Positions 16,193 through 24,943 of a stretch of DNA of 64,000 bases are shown piece by piece (within the stretch, counting starts at the first letter, position 1; each line of letters starts with the position of its first letter). The notes below the pieces were generated by a model that saw only the letters and a program-made list of their open reading frames with translations, had not been told where the DNA came from and ran no database searches. This DNA comes from Curtobacterium flaccumfaciens (GTDB taxonomy: Bacteria > Actinomycetota > Actinomycetes > Actinomycetales > Microbacteriaceae). The stretch spans positions 62,001 through 126,000 of the forward strand of contig NZ_SNVW01000006.1 in assembly GCF_004361695.1 (NCBI RefSeq), read 5' to 3'. The translations under genes and the position numbers were made by a program.

Positions 16193-17074
16193 TCAGATCC
16201 GGACGCGCGCCGCCACGATGTCGCGCGCGAGCGCGCGGACCGCGCGGTTCGGCTCCGGACTCGTCCGCATCGCGAGGCCGATGCGGAGCGGCTCCACCTC
16301 GTCCTCGAGCTCGAGCACCACGCCGTCGTGCCGCACCCCGGAGTCCGGCACGACCCCGACCCCGAGCCCGGCCGACGCGAACCGGACGACCGCGGGCATG
16401 TCGTTCATCTCCGCGACGATGCGGCGCCGGATCCCGAGCCGTTCGAGTGCGGTGTCGAGGATGATCCGGTTGCCGAAGCCGTGCGCGGTGTCGATGAAGG
16501 GCTCGTCGGCGAGTTCGGCGAGCGAGACCGAGACACGCTCCGCGAAGCGGTGGTCGGGTGCCAGGAAGACCCGGAACGGCATCTCCCGGAGGGGCTGCAC
16601 GTCCACGCCGCTCGGGACACCGGGCAGTCCCGTGTAGGCGATGTCGAGCCGACCCGCGACCAGGTCCTGCACGAGGCCGGTCGTCCCCGACGGCGAGGTC
16701 ATCAGCTCGACGGTGACGAGTGGGTGGCTCTGGCGGAACCGGCGGAGGACCCCGGTGAGGTCGACGATGTCCATGCTCGTGAAGATCCCGAGGCGGACCC
16801 GGCCGCGGAGGTCGGCGTCCTCCGCCGTCGCGAGGTCGCGCATCCGGTCGAGGGACTCGAGCACGGTGCGGGCGTGGGGGAGGAGGTCCTCGCCGGCCGC
16901 GGTGAGGACGAGGTGCCGACCGGTGCGGTCGAAGAGCCGGACTCCGAAGCTCCGTTCGAGCGAGGCGATCCCCGCCGACACCGTGGACTGCGCTGCCCAG
17001 AGGCGCTCGGCGGCGCGGGTGACGCTGCCCTCGGCGGCGACGGTGACGAACTGTTCGAGCAGTCGGGTCTCCAT
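16193..17074 (-). CDS. LysR family transcriptional regulator
   Basis: A 293-aa LysR-type regulator. The N-terminal winged helix is at residues 1-60 (LLEQFVTVAAEGSVTRAAERLWAAQSTVSAGIASLER), followed by a two-subdomain effector domain (LRGRVRLGIFTSMDIVDL through VVPDSGVRHDGV). ATG 17074 (METRLLEQF) is chosen because the 25 upstream codons are not conserved in type. It is divergent from an MFS gene across 81 bp, the usual arrangement in which a LysR protein controls its neighbour; the effector is unknown. Confidence 0.92.
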   Translation of the reverse strand: METRLLEQFVTVAAEGSVTRAAERLWAAQSTVSAGIASLERSFGVRLFDRTGRHLVLTAAGEDLLPHARTVLESLDRMRDLATAEDADLRGRVRLGIFTSMDIVDLTGVLRRFRQSHPLVTVELMTSPSGTTGLVQDLVAGRLDIAYTGLPGVPSGVDVQPLREMPFRVFLAPDHRFAERVSVSLAELADEPFIDTAHGFGNRIILDTALERLGIRRRIVAEMNDMPAVVRFASAGLGVGVVPDSGVRHDGVVLELEDEVEPLRIGLAMRTSPEPNRAVRALARDIVAARVRI

Positions 17075-17155
17075 CCCCCGAGTATCGACCGGATCGATGG
17101 TCGACATCAAGAGCATCCGTTGGACTCGATGCTCGCGGAGCGCGATCATCGGAGC

Positions 17156-18460
17156 ATGTCAACCGTCACCGAGACCCCGACGGGCACCGTCCCCGCCTCC
17201 ACTGCCGCGCCGGCCGTCGCCGCTCCGGCATCGGCGAGCGACCGTGTCGTCGCTCCCCGCGGACGCCGGACCCACACGCGGCGTCGTCACGGCTTCGGCT
17301 TCTGGGCCGTCGCCTTCGCGTTCCTCTCGGTGATGGCCTTCGCGACCGTGCCGGCACCCCTCTACGTGATCTACCAGGCGCGCGACGGCTTCCCGACGTT
17401 CACGACCACCGTGGTGTTCGCGGCCTACGGCGTCGGTGTCGTCGGGGCGCTGTTCCTCGCCGGACACCTCAGCGACGTGCACGGTCGTCGGCCGCTCATC
17501 CTCGTGTCGATCGCGCTCGAGCTCGTCGCCGCCGTGCTGTTCCTGGTCTGGAACGACGTCAGCGGCCTCATCGTCGCTCGGCTCGTCACCGGCCTCGGCG
17601 TCGGACTGCTGACGGCGACCGCGACCGCGCACCTCGGGGAACTGCGGGTCCGCGCGACCGGGGCCTCGTCCTCCGCCGCGGGCGCGAGCGTGGTGGCCGG
17701 CGCCGTCAACCTCGGCGGGCTGTCCCTCGGGGCGCTCGTCGGCGGTGCGCTGGCCGAGTTCGTCGGGCAGCCGCTGATGGTCCCCTACGTGGTGTTCGTC
17801 GTCGCGCTGACCGTCGCCTTCGTGCTCGTCCTGGCCGTCCCGGAGACCGTCGATCGTCCGTCCTCGCCGGTCGCGTACCGGCCGCAGCGGCTGCAGGCGC
17901 CGGAGGGTGAGTCGCGTGCGTTCTGGGCCGCCGGCACCGCCGCGTTCGCCGCGCTCGCCGTGCAGGGCCTCTTCACCTCGGTCGCGCCGAGCTTCCTCGG
18001 CACGACGTTCCACGTGACCGACCGGCTGGCAGCGGGCGCGACGACGTTCGGCGTCTTCGCGGCCAGTGCCCTGTCGCAGATCGTGTTCGCCCGGCTGTCG
18101 CAGCGGGCGCAGATCCGACTCGGCCTGGTGCTGCTCGTCGGCGGCCTCGTGGTCCTCGCCGTCGCGGCCGTGCTGCTGCAGGTCGCCGGCTTCATCGGCG
18201 GCGGGGTCGTGGCCGGTGCCGGCGTCGGGCTGCTCTTCAAGGCGTCGATCTCGCGTGCCGCGTCCCTCGTCGGACCGGAGCGCCGCGGTGGCGTCCTCGC
18301 GGCGACGTTCCTCATCGCCTACGCCGGGCTGACCGTGCCGGTCGTGGCCGTCGGTGCTGCGCTGCTCGTACTCCCCACGCTGCCGGTGCTGCTCGCGTAC
18401 GTGGTGTTCGTGGTGGTGCTCGCCCTGGTTGAGGGGACGCGCCTGGCCGCGCGGGCATAG
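17156..18460 (+). CDS. MFS transporter
   Basis: A 434-aa major facilitator with 12 predicted helices after a 45-residue cytoplasmic leader rich in Thr, Ala and Arg. Motif A is GHLSDVHGRRPLILVS near residue 103, with the N-domain partner ARLVTGLGVGLLTATATAHLGEL. Start ATG 17156 has only a weak GGAG immediately upstream. It is transcribed divergently from the LysR gene, which is its likely regulator. The substrate cannot be told from sequence; small-molecule efflux is the usual role for such pairs. Confidence 0.88.
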   Translation: MSTVTETPTGTVPASTAAPAVAAPASASDRVVAPRGRRTHTRRRHGFGFWAVAFAFLSVMAFATVPAPLYVIYQARDGFPTFTTTVVFAAYGVGVVGALFLAGHLSDVHGRRPLILVSIALELVAAVLFLVWNDVSGLIVARLVTGLGVGLLTATATAHLGELRVRATGASSSAAGASVVAGAVNLGGLSLGALVGGALAEFVGQPLMVPYVVFVVALTVAFVLVLAVPETVDRPSSPVAYRPQRLQAPEGESRAFWAAGTAAFAALAVQGLFTSVAPSFLGTTFHVTDRLAAGATTFGVFAASALSQIVFARLSQRAQIRLGLVLLVGGLVVLAVAAVLLQVAGFIGGGVVAGAGVGLLFKASISRAASLVGPERRGGVLAATFLIAYAGLTVPVVAVGAALLVLPTLPVLLAYVVFVVVLALVEGTRLAARA

Positions 18461-18531
18461 CGCCCGCCCCGCCGCCCGGTCGCGCCTGTCGCCGGCGTCG
18501 CCCGTCGCCGCGTCGCCCGTCGCCCCGTCGC

Positions 18532-18582
18532 GGGAGCAGAGATCGTCGAGTCCGCACTCCGGACCCGACGATCACTGCTCCC
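18532..18582 (+). terminator. Long interrupted hairpin (repeat family B)
   Basis: Three stem blocks pair in order: GGGAGCAG/CTGCTCCC, GATCGTCG/CGACGATC and GTCCG/CGGAC, around a five-base loop. The loop-side sequence GTCGAGTCCGCACTCCGG resembles the repeat units near 52.9 kb. It lies 72 bp after the MFS stop, behind a run of CGTCGCC repeats (18489-18530), and probably terminates MFS transcription. Confidence 0.72.
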
Positions 18583-18637
18583 TCACGAGTTCGCCCGCGG
18601 GCCTGGAGGCACGGTGCCCGTCCGGCATACTGGGCGC

Positions 18638-19249
18638 GTGTCCCAGAAGCGCCGCCGTTCCGTCCTCGCGGGGGTCGCTGCCGTCCTGGCCGCCGGCCTC
18701 GTCGCCGGCGGGGTCGCACTCACCGCACAGCGCGGCGCCGACGACCCCGTGATCGGCGCCGGTGCCGCCACCGTGACGCCGAGTGCCGCCGCTGGGGACG
18801 GCACCGCCGCCGACGGCACCGTGACGATCACCGTCGACGGGCCCGACCTGCCCGGCGGAGACGTCCTCGACCGCTGCGGCACCGACAGCCGCACGGCGGT
18901 CGCCCGCTACGACACCGCCGCGCTCGGGGCCGTCGTGCTGCAGTGCGGGAACTCCGGGCAGGGCTACGAGCACATCCGCGTCCGCCACACCCAGGACTGG
19001 GACGACGTCGTGACGGGCCACGGCTCGCGGGACTGGGACGACGCGATGCTCACCGCCGTGCGCACCGTGCTCGAGACGCCGCGCACGGGGTACCCGCAGG
19101 ACGCCGGCGACGGCAAGGTCTGCTACGCGGCACCCGTGCGGTTCGACGACGGATCACGGCCGGACGCGGAGCCCTTCGTGAAGGTCATCGTGTCGGCCAC
19201 CACGGAGCGCGTCATCACGGCCTACCCCACGCGCGACGACGGCTGCTGA
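18638..19249 (+). CDS. Secreted or membrane-anchored protein with RNase-toxin-like C-terminal domain
   Basis: A 203-aa protein with a basic N-terminus and one hydrophobic helix (residues about 8-28), a Thr/Ala/Gly linker, and a roughly 110-residue extracytoplasmic domain: VLQCGNSGQGYEHIRVRH, then DWDDAMLTAVRTVL, and VKVIVSATTERVITAYPT, ending in Cys. The order HI-x-RH, a central helix and a C-terminal VIT-A-YPT strand recalls BECR-fold (colicin D/EndoU-type) RNase toxins; this is a weak, memory-based match. No immunity gene is evident beside it. CATACT at 18626-18631 is an almost consensus -10 six bases before the GTG, so the message is probably leaderless. Confidence 0.75.
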   Translation: MSQKRRRSVLAGVAAVLAAGLVAGGVALTAQRGADDPVIGAGAATVTPSAAAGDGTAADGTVTITVDGPDLPGGDVLDRCGTDSRTAVARYDTAALGAVVLQCGNSGQGYEHIRVRHTQDWDDVVTGHGSRDWDDAMLTAVRTVLETPRTGYPQDAGDGKVCYAAPVRFDDGSRPDAEPFVKVIVSATTERVITAYPTRDDGC

Positions 19250-19270
19250 CCGGGGCCGATCGCGCGGCGA

Positions 19271-19390
19271 CGCCGAACGACAACACCCACGTCGTACGAC
19301 GTGCACGGAGTCGTCCCTTGCAGACGCGGTGTTCGGCGCTCCGCAACGAACGACTCCCTCGAAGTCGTACGACGTCGACAGTGTCGTTCC
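19271..19390. repeat. Two inverted ~44-bp units sharing ACGTCGTACGAC (repeat family C)
   Basis: The left unit (19271-19314: GCCGAACGACA, ACGTCGTACGACGT, GGAGTCGT) recurs inverted and imperfectly at about 19345-19390 (ACGACTCC, GTCGTACGACGT, TGTCGTTC). A second pair, CGCCGAAC/GTTCGGCG, is nested within. The array fills the gap between convergent genes, so it can form hairpins that terminate both strands; it belongs to a different family from palindrome A. Confidence 0.7.
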
Positions 19391-19423
19391 GCGTCGACAA
19401 TCCCCGAGCGCCCCCCGCGCGAC

Positions 19424-20344
19424 CTACGCGTGCACCTCGTGCTCGTGCCGCCGGTGCGACACCGGCTCGAGCTGGAACGTCGAGTGCTCCACGGGCACGT
19501 CGAAGTGCTCCGCCACGCACTGCTGCAGCTCGTCGAGGATCCGGGGAGCGTGCGCGGTCGAGAAGCAGTGGTCGTCCACCACCACGTGCGCCGTCAGGTT
19601 CGGCACCCCCGTGGCCACCAGCGTCGCGTGCAGGTCGTGCACGGCGATGACGTGGTCGAGCTCGAGGATGTGCCCGCGCACGGCGTCGAGGTCGAGCCCG
19701 GGCGGCGTCGACTCGAGCAGCACGTTCGCGGTCTCGCGCAGCAGCCGGATCGCCCGCGGCAGGATGAGCAGCCCGATCAGGATCGCGGCGATCGAGTCGG
19801 CCCGCTCCCACCCGGTGGTCATCAGGACGATCGCAGCGCCGATCACCGCGACGGACCCGAGCGTGTCGTTGAGGACCTCGAGTCGTGCGGCCCGCGACGT
19901 GAAGGTCTCACCGGAGGCCCGCAGCAGCACCCCGTACGCCACGAGGTTGCCGACCAACCCGATGATCCCGAACACCAGCAGCGGCCCGGAGTGGATCTCC
20001 TCCGGCACGAACAGCCGCTGCACCGCGGAGATGATGACGTAGACGCCGACGGCGAGCAGGATCGCGGCCTGGGCGGTGGCACCGAGCACCTCGGCGCGCT
20101 GGAACCCCCAGGTGCGCTGCGCCGTCGGGCTGCGCCGCGCGAGCCGGGTGGCGACGAGGCCGATGCCGAGCCCGCCCGTGTCGACCACCATGTGCCCCGC
20201 GTCGACCAGGAGCGCGAGCGACCCGGTGACGACCGCACCGATGACTTCGGCGAGCAGGATGCCGGCGGAGATGCAGAACGCGATGAGGAGCGCGCGCTCC
20301 GAAGCGTGCCCGTGCGCGTGCACTGCCCCGTGGTCGTGTCCCAT
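19424..20344 (-). CDS. Cation diffusion facilitator (Zn/Co/Cd efflux) transporter
   Basis: A 306-aa CDF transporter with six transmembrane helices and a cytoplasmic C-terminal domain. The transport site is visible in helix 2 (DAGHMVVDTGG) and helix 5 (NDTLGSVAVIG), giving the HD/ND-type binding residues of CzcD/ZitB zinc exporters. The N-terminus MGHDHGAVHAHGHA and the C-terminal HRRHEHEVHA are His-rich metal-binding ends. ATG 20344 follows a TACGAT -10 box by seven bases on the minus strand, favouring this start and a leaderless message. Confidence 0.93.
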   Translation of the reverse strand: MGHDHGAVHAHGHASERALLIAFCISAGILLAEVIGAVVTGSLALLVDAGHMVVDTGGLGIGLVATRLARRSPTAQRTWGFQRAEVLGATAQAAILLAVGVYVIISAVQRLFVPEEIHSGPLLVFGIIGLVGNLVAYGVLLRASGETFTSRAARLEVLNDTLGSVAVIGAAIVLMTTGWERADSIAAILIGLLILPRAIRLLRETANVLLESTPPGLDLDAVRGHILELDHVIAVHDLHATLVATGVPNLTAHVVVDDHCFSTAHAPRILDELQQCVAEHFDVPVEHSTFQLEPVSHRRHEHEVHA

Positions 20345-20392
20345 GCCCACCATCGTAGGTTTCCGGCCCCTCGACATGCCAGGATCGGGAGC

Positions 20393-21124
20393 GTGACCCG
20401 GTCACCCTACGAGCTGAGCACGCCGCCCGACGTGCTGGCCCGCCTGCACCCGCGGCTCCGCACGTACTTCGGCCCGATCCCGCCGGGCCACGTCGGCCGC
20501 GGAGAGGGCGTCTTCACCGTGGTCGGCACCCCACGCCGGTGGCTGTGGCCGGTCCTCGCGTGGTTCGCGCGCGACGACGTGATGTTCCCGGTGTGGGAAC
20601 GGGACGTGCCCTTCACCGTCGAGAACCGCCCGGCTCACGTCCGCCGTGGAGCGGCCGGCCTGGAGGCAGGGCCCACGCCCGCCGGTACCGGCGCGTCGCG
20701 GAGCGGCGGGACGGCCGAGCGGGTGGGGAGGGTCGCTGTCCGCGCGCACCGCACCTTCCGGTTCCGCTCGGGAACCCGCACGATGGTGGACGCCATCACC
20801 GCCGAACCGCATGGCCTGGTCGACCACCTCGGTCGCCGCGGGCGCGTCAGCGCGCGCCTGCGGACGGAGGTCGACGGCACCGGTCCGGACGCGGGCGCCC
20901 TGCGCCTGGTCTCCACGTGCGTGACGTTCCGTGTGCTGGGACGCGAGGTGCGCCTCCCGGCCGTCGCGTCCCCGCGTGTGACGCTCGAGGAACGATTCGA
21001 TGACGATGCGGACCGGCAGCGCGTGTCCCTGGTGCTCTCGGCACCGGTGCTCGGCACGCTGTACCGGTACGAGGGGGCGTTCCGGTACGAGATCGCGCCG
21101 GACACAGGACAGGGGATGAGATGA
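20393..21124 (+). CDS. DUF4166 domain protein
   Basis: A 243-aa protein starting MTRSPYELSTPPDVLARLHPRLRTYF, a typical opening of DUF4166 proteins, which are usually found beside or fused to SDR-type epimerases, as here. Other conserved stretches are FPVWERDVPFTVENRP, RTFRFRSGTRTMVDAITA and FRYEIAPD. Residues about 85-110 (GLEAGPTPAGTGASRS) interrupt the conserved region, and their DNA (GCCTGGAGGCAGGGCC) resembles a half-copy of palindrome A, so the repeat may have inserted in frame. The stop overlaps the following ATG (ATGA). Function unknown. Confidence 0.8.
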   Translation: MTRSPYELSTPPDVLARLHPRLRTYFGPIPPGHVGRGEGVFTVVGTPRRWLWPVLAWFARDDVMFPVWERDVPFTVENRPAHVRRGAAGLEAGPTPAGTGASRSGGTAERVGRVAVRAHRTFRFRSGTRTMVDAITAEPHGLVDHLGRRGRVSARLRTEVDGTGPDAGALRLVSTCVTFRVLGREVRLPAVASPRVTLEERFDDDADRQRVSLVLSAPVLGTLYRYEGAFRYEIAPDTGQGMR

Positions 21125-22098
21125 GCGACCAGAAGGGCCGCGTCGTGATCGCGGGGGCGAGCGGCTTCGTCGGGCAGTACCTGCGGGATGCCTTCCGCGA
21201 CGAGGGGTACCAGGTCGTCACGATCGGCCGGACGGGCGACGCCGTGTGGGGCAACACCCTGCGCATCCGGGAACTCGTCGACGGTGCCGCGATCGTCGTG
21301 AACATGGCCGGCAAGAGCGTGAACTGCCGGTACGGGCGCCGGAACCGGGCAGAGATCGTCCGCTCGCGGGTGGACACCACGCTGGAGCTCGCCGAGGCGA
21401 TCCGGACGAGCGAGCACCCGCCGCCGCTGTGGATCAACGCCTCGACGGCGACGATCTACCGGCACGCCGACGACCGCCCGCAGGACGAAGCGACCGGCGA
21501 GCTCGGCGAGGGGTTCTCGGTCTCGGTGGCGAAGGCGTGGGAGGACGCCCTCTTCTCCGCCGACCTGCCCCGGACCCGCCGCGTCGCGCTCCGGATGGCG
21601 ATCGTGTTCGGCGACGGCAGTGCCCTCGTGCCGCTGCTCCGCCTGGCGCAGGCCGGGCTCGGCGGGCCGCAGTACGACGGGCCGTGGTTCCCGACGCGCT
21701 CCCGGCTGCGGGCGGGGACGTACCACCACGACCGGCACACCCACGGACGCCAGCGGTTCAGCTGGGTGCACATCGCCGACGTGCTCGGGGCGATCCGGTT
21801 CGTCCGCGACCACGACGACCTCGACGGCGCCGTGAACGTGTCGAGCCCGAACCCCTCGGACAACCGGACCGTGATGGCGACCATCCGCGACGCCGTCGGG
21901 CGCCGCTTCGGGATCCCGACGTGGCGGTGGATGCTCGAGATCGGGTCGTTCGCGATCCGCACCGAGACCGAACTCGTGCTGAAGAGCCGGTGGGTCGTGC
22001 CGACGCGCCTGGTCGAGGCGGGCTACGAGTTCCGGTACCCGCACCTGCGCGGGGCGCTCGCCGGGATCATCGCGGAGCGTCGCCAGCACCGGGGCTGA
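21121..22098 (+). CDS. TIGR01777-type SDR epimerase family protein
   Basis: A 325-aa extended SDR protein. The Rossmann motif GASGFVGQYLRDAF is near residue 12, followed by MAGKSVNCRYGRRNRAEIVRSRV, the signature of the YfcH/SulA-like TIGR01777 group, and SWVHIADVLGAIRFV. The C-terminal region corresponds to DUF1731 (PTWRWMLEIGSFAIRTETELVLKSRWVVPTRLVEAGYEF). The substrate of this group is unknown. It is translationally coupled to the DUF4166 gene, so the two probably act together. Its last 32 bases overlap the convergent EamA gene. Confidence 0.88.
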   Translation: MSDQKGRVVIAGASGFVGQYLRDAFRDEGYQVVTIGRTGDAVWGNTLRIRELVDGAAIVVNMAGKSVNCRYGRRNRAEIVRSRVDTTLELAEAIRTSEHPPPLWINASTATIYRHADDRPQDEATGELGEGFSVSVAKAWEDALFSADLPRTRRVALRMAIVFGDGSALVPLLRLAQAGLGGPQYDGPWFPTRSRLRAGTYHHDRHTHGRQRFSWVHIADVLGAIRFVRDHDDLDGAVNVSSPNPSDNRTVMATIRDAVGRRFGIPTWRWMLEIGSFAIRTETELVLKSRWVVPTRLVEAGYEFRYPHLRGALAGIIAERRQHRG

Positions 22099-23050
22099 GC
22101 GCGGGCGCGGGCGCCGCCGCGGGCACGGGCGCGGGCACGGGCGCGGCGGCACCGACCGCCGGCGCGGGGGCACCGGCGGCGACCGGGCGGGGCGGGCGGG
22201 ACGACCACAGCACGGCGGCCACGACGACCACACCCGCGACGATCTCGACCGGGTCCGGCACCTCGCCGAACGCCAGCCACGAGGCGAGCACCCCGACGAC
22301 GGGCACGAGCATCGAGAACGGCGCGACGGTGCTCGACGGGTACGCGGCCATGAGCCGCGACCAGATGCCGTAGCCGACGAGCGTGGCGACCAGCACGATG
22401 TAGAGCAGCCCGAGGTCCGCCGGCAGTGCCGCCGCGGTGAACGCCGTGCCGAGCGCCTGCCCGATCCGATCCGGCCCCTCGACGACGAACGAGAGCACGG
22501 CCATCGGGATCGGCGGCACGATCGACCACCACAGCGTCAGGTGCAGCGGGTTGGACGCCCCCGCGCGCCGGGTCGCGACGTTGCCGATCGCCCAGCCGAG
22601 GGCGCCGCACAGGGCCAGCACGACCGGCAGCAGCGCCGCCGCCTGCGCCCGGTGCACGGCGATCGCCGCGAGGGCGCACACCGCGATGGTCACACCGATC
22701 ACCTGCCGGCCGGTCAGGCGTTCGCGGAGGAACACCCCGGCGAGCACGACGGTGAACGGCGCCGAGGCCTGCAGCACGAGCGAGGCGAGACCGGACGGCA
22801 GCCCGGCGGCCATGCCGAGGTACAGGAACGCGAACTGCAGCACCCCCAGGCCGAAGCCGACCAGCAGCAGGCGGCCGAACGGGATCCGCGGCCGCGGCAC
22901 GAGCAACACGGTCGGCACCGCCAGCAGCGTGAACCGGATCGCTGCGAGGAGGAACGGCGGGAAGTGCTCGAGCGCGATCGCCGTCGCGGGGAAGTTGAGG
23001 CCCCAGACGACGGCGACGACCACGGCGAGGAGACGATCACGGGGGAGCAC
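22067..23050 (-). CDS. EamA family (DMT superfamily) transporter
   Basis: A 327-aa protein with ten predicted transmembrane helices as two EamA repeats (DRLLAVVVAVVWGLNFPATAI near the start; LLPVVLALCGALGWAIGNVATRRAG at mid-protein). Such proteins commonly export metabolites or amino acids. The last about 40 residues are a Pro/Ala/Gly tail encoded by GC-rich repeats and reading into the 3' end of the convergent epimerase gene. GTG 23050 puts the first helix at the expected distance; GTG 23068 adds six residues. It is divergent from a LysR gene. Confidence 0.85.
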   Translation of the reverse strand: MLPRDRLLAVVVAVVWGLNFPATAIALEHFPPFLLAAIRFTLLAVPTVLLVPRPRIPFGRLLLVGFGLGVLQFAFLYLGMAAGLPSGLASLVLQASAPFTVVLAGVFLRERLTGRQVIGVTIAVCALAAIAVHRAQAAALLPVVLALCGALGWAIGNVATRRAGASNPLHLTLWWSIVPPIPMAVLSFVVEGPDRIGQALGTAFTAAALPADLGLLYIVLVATLVGYGIWSRLMAAYPSSTVAPFSMLVPVVGVLASWLAFGEVPDPVEIVAGVVVVAAVLWSSRPPRPVAAGAPAPAVGAAAPVPAPVPAAAPAPALSPGAGDAPR

Positions 23051-23122
23051 ACGACGAGCGTGACGCACCGGTACCGTGCAGCACCAGCGAAGAGTTCTCC
23101 ACCGACGTTGTAGCCTCCCTGC

Positions 23123-24037
23123 ATGGTCGCCTTCGACGTTCAGTTGCTCGCCGTGCTCCGGGAACTCGCCGAGCGCGGCAGCGTCACCGCCGTCGCCGCG
23201 GCCACGCACCGGACGCCCAGCGCCGTCTCGCAGCAGCTGCAGACCCTGCAGCGCCAGGTTGGCGTCACCCTGGTCGAACGCGTCGGCCGCGGGGTCCGGC
23301 TGACCGAGGACGGGCGGGTCCTCGCGGGCCTCGCGGGCGGTGTGGCGACGGCCATCGCGCAGGTCGACGCCGCGTGGCGGGAGCACCTCGGCGGTGCCAC
23401 CGGTCGCGTCGACCTGGCCGTCTTCCCGTCGGCGGCGGAACTCCTGCTGCCCGGGCTCCTCACCCGGATGCGGGAGCACCCGGGGATCGAGCTCGTGCTC
23501 GTCGACGTGGACGTCAGCGAGGACGAGTTCGGCCCGCTCGCGGCCGACCACGACGTCGTGATCGGACACCGGCCGGACGGGGCGCCGCCGGCCGGGCGGG
23601 CAGCACTCGAGACCGTGCCGCTCCTGCGCGAACCGCTCGACGTGGCGCTGCCGCTCGGGCACCGCCTGGCGTCCCGCGCACGGGTGCGCATCGACGACGT
23701 CGTGGGCGAGGAGTGGATCGGCGTGCCGGAGGGCTACCCGATCGACCGGGTGCTCACCGCCATGGCCGCGGCGACGGACACCCCGCCGAGCGTGGGGTTC
23801 CGCACGGTCCACCTGCCGGTGATCGAGAACCTGGTCGCGGCCGGGCACGGTGTCGCGCTCGTGCCGCGGTACACGTCGGGCACGCGCGCGCCGGGACGGT
23901 TCCACCTCGCCGAACTCGCGGACGTGCGGGCGGGCCGCCGCATCGAGGCGCTGGTGCGCCCGGACCGTGCGGTCCGCCCCGGCGTCCGCACCGTCCTGGA
24001 GGCGCTGGTCGCCGAGGCACTGGACGTCACCGCCTGA
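23123..24037 (+). CDS. LysR family transcriptional regulator
   Basis: A 304-aa LysR-type protein. The winged helix occupies residues 1-60 (LLAVLRELAERGSVTAVAAATHRTPSAVSQQLQTLQRQVG), followed by the periplasmic-binding-like effector domain (GRVDLAVFPSAAELLLPGLL; IENLVAAGHGVALVPRY). TAGCCT at 23111-23116 is six bases before the ATG, indicating a leaderless transcript. It is divergent from the EamA transporter gene across about 70 bp and probably regulates it. The stop codon TGA is fused to the left end of a degenerate palindrome A. Confidence 0.92.
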   Translation: MVAFDVQLLAVLRELAERGSVTAVAAATHRTPSAVSQQLQTLQRQVGVTLVERVGRGVRLTEDGRVLAGLAGGVATAIAQVDAAWREHLGGATGRVDLAVFPSAAELLLPGLLTRMREHPGIELVLVDVDVSEDEFGPLAADHDVVIGHRPDGAPPAGRAALETVPLLREPLDVALPLGHRLASRARVRIDDVVGEEWIGVPEGYPIDRVLTAMAAATDTPPSVGFRTVHLPVIENLVAAGHGVALVPRYTSGTRAPGRFHLAELADVRAGRRIEALVRPDRAVRPGVRTVLEALVAEALDVTA

Positions 24038-24088
24038 CGGGGGTGCGGCTGGCGGCGGGGCCGCGCCGCGCCTCCAGGCCGGACCGTC
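24036..24088. repeat. Dispersed palindrome family A, copy 5 (degenerate)
   Basis: Outer GACGG (24036) and CCGTC (24084-24088) frame an imperfect stem of CTGGCGGCG against CGCGCCTCCAG (24049-24077). It lies between the convergent LysR and L,D-transpeptidase genes and still folds into a GC-rich hairpin. Confidence 0.6.
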
Positions 24089-24095
24089 GGAGCGG

Positions 24096-24941
24096 TCAGC
24101 GCACCTGGACGGGGGTGCCGAGCGGCAGGAGCTTCGCGAGTGCGCTGATGTCGGCGTTGTGCATGCGGATGCAGCCGTGGCTCGCCGCTGTCCCGATGCT
24201 CGACGCGTCGTCGGTGCCGTGCAGACCGATCTGGCCCGGACCGCCGCCGAACGAGTTCAGCACGTCCGAGAACGCCGACAGGCCGTAGGCGTACGGGCCG
24301 TAGCCGGCGTTCGTCGGCGCGAGGAGCTCGGTGAGGAAGAAGGAGCCGTGCGGTGTCGGCGTGCCACCGGTGCCGGTCGCGACCGAGTAGGTCTGCTGCG
24401 CAGTGCCGTCCTTGTAGAGCACGAGCGTGTTCGCCTCCGTGGTCGCGACGAGCGCGTACGGGGTGGTGGCGAGCGTGACGGCGGACGACCGGACCCAGCC
24501 GGTGCTGCCGTTCGGCCGCTGGGCGAGCGCCACGTGGACCCACCCGTCCTGCTGCCCGACCACGTGGAAGACCTGCGGGGACCCGTTGGACTGCGGGTTC
24601 GGCAGCGTCGTCGTGGTCGGCCCGCCGGGCGTGGAGGCCACCGCCACCGAGGACCCAGTCGCGGTCGCCACCGTCGAGGTCGCAGGGGCGGAGATCGGGG
24701 CGGTCGGTGCAGCCGAGCCGGTCGCCGGGGCCGACGGCGTGCGCGTCGGCTTCGGGAGCCCGGTCGAGCGAGCCGTCGAGGTCGCGCTCCCGGTGGGTGA
24801 GGCGGTCGGCGCCTTCGCGGCGGAGCAACCCACCAGGGCCATCCCCACGGCGAGCGTGACGGCGACGGCGACGGCGGAGGACGTGCGGCGGATCACGGGG
24901 CGGTTCGGCCTTCCGGGGATGGTGGGGCGGACGACCGACAC
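24096..24941 (-). CDS. L,D-transpeptidase (YkuD) lipoprotein
   Basis: Up to 281 aa with an N-terminal signal (RRTSSAVAVAVTLAVGMALVGC) whose LVGC is a lipobox, a Thr/Ala/Pro/Ser spacer to about residue 110, a small SH3-like region (VFHVVGQQDGWVHVAL) and the YkuD catalytic domain at about 160-281. The active-site motif is HGTDDASSIGTAASHGCIRM, with the nucleophilic Cys. It would make or modify 3-3 peptidoglycan crosslinks outside the membrane. The start is uncertain: GTG 24941 lies only three bases beyond a strong hairpin, while GTG 24896 (MIRRTSSAV) would still give a normal signal peptide. Confidence 0.9.
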   Translation of the reverse strand: MSVVRPTIPGRPNRPVIRRTSSAVAVAVTLAVGMALVGCSAAKAPTASPTGSATSTARSTGLPKPTRTPSAPATGSAAPTAPISAPATSTVATATGSSVAVASTPGGPTTTTLPNPQSNGSPQVFHVVGQQDGWVHVALAQRPNGSTGWVRSSAVTLATTPYALVATTEANTLVLYKDGTAQQTYSVATGTGGTPTPHGSFFLTELLAPTNAGYGPYAYGLSAFSDVLNSFGGGPGQIGLHGTDDASSIGTAASHGCIRMHNADISALAKLLPLGTPVQVR

Positions 24942-24943
24942 GG

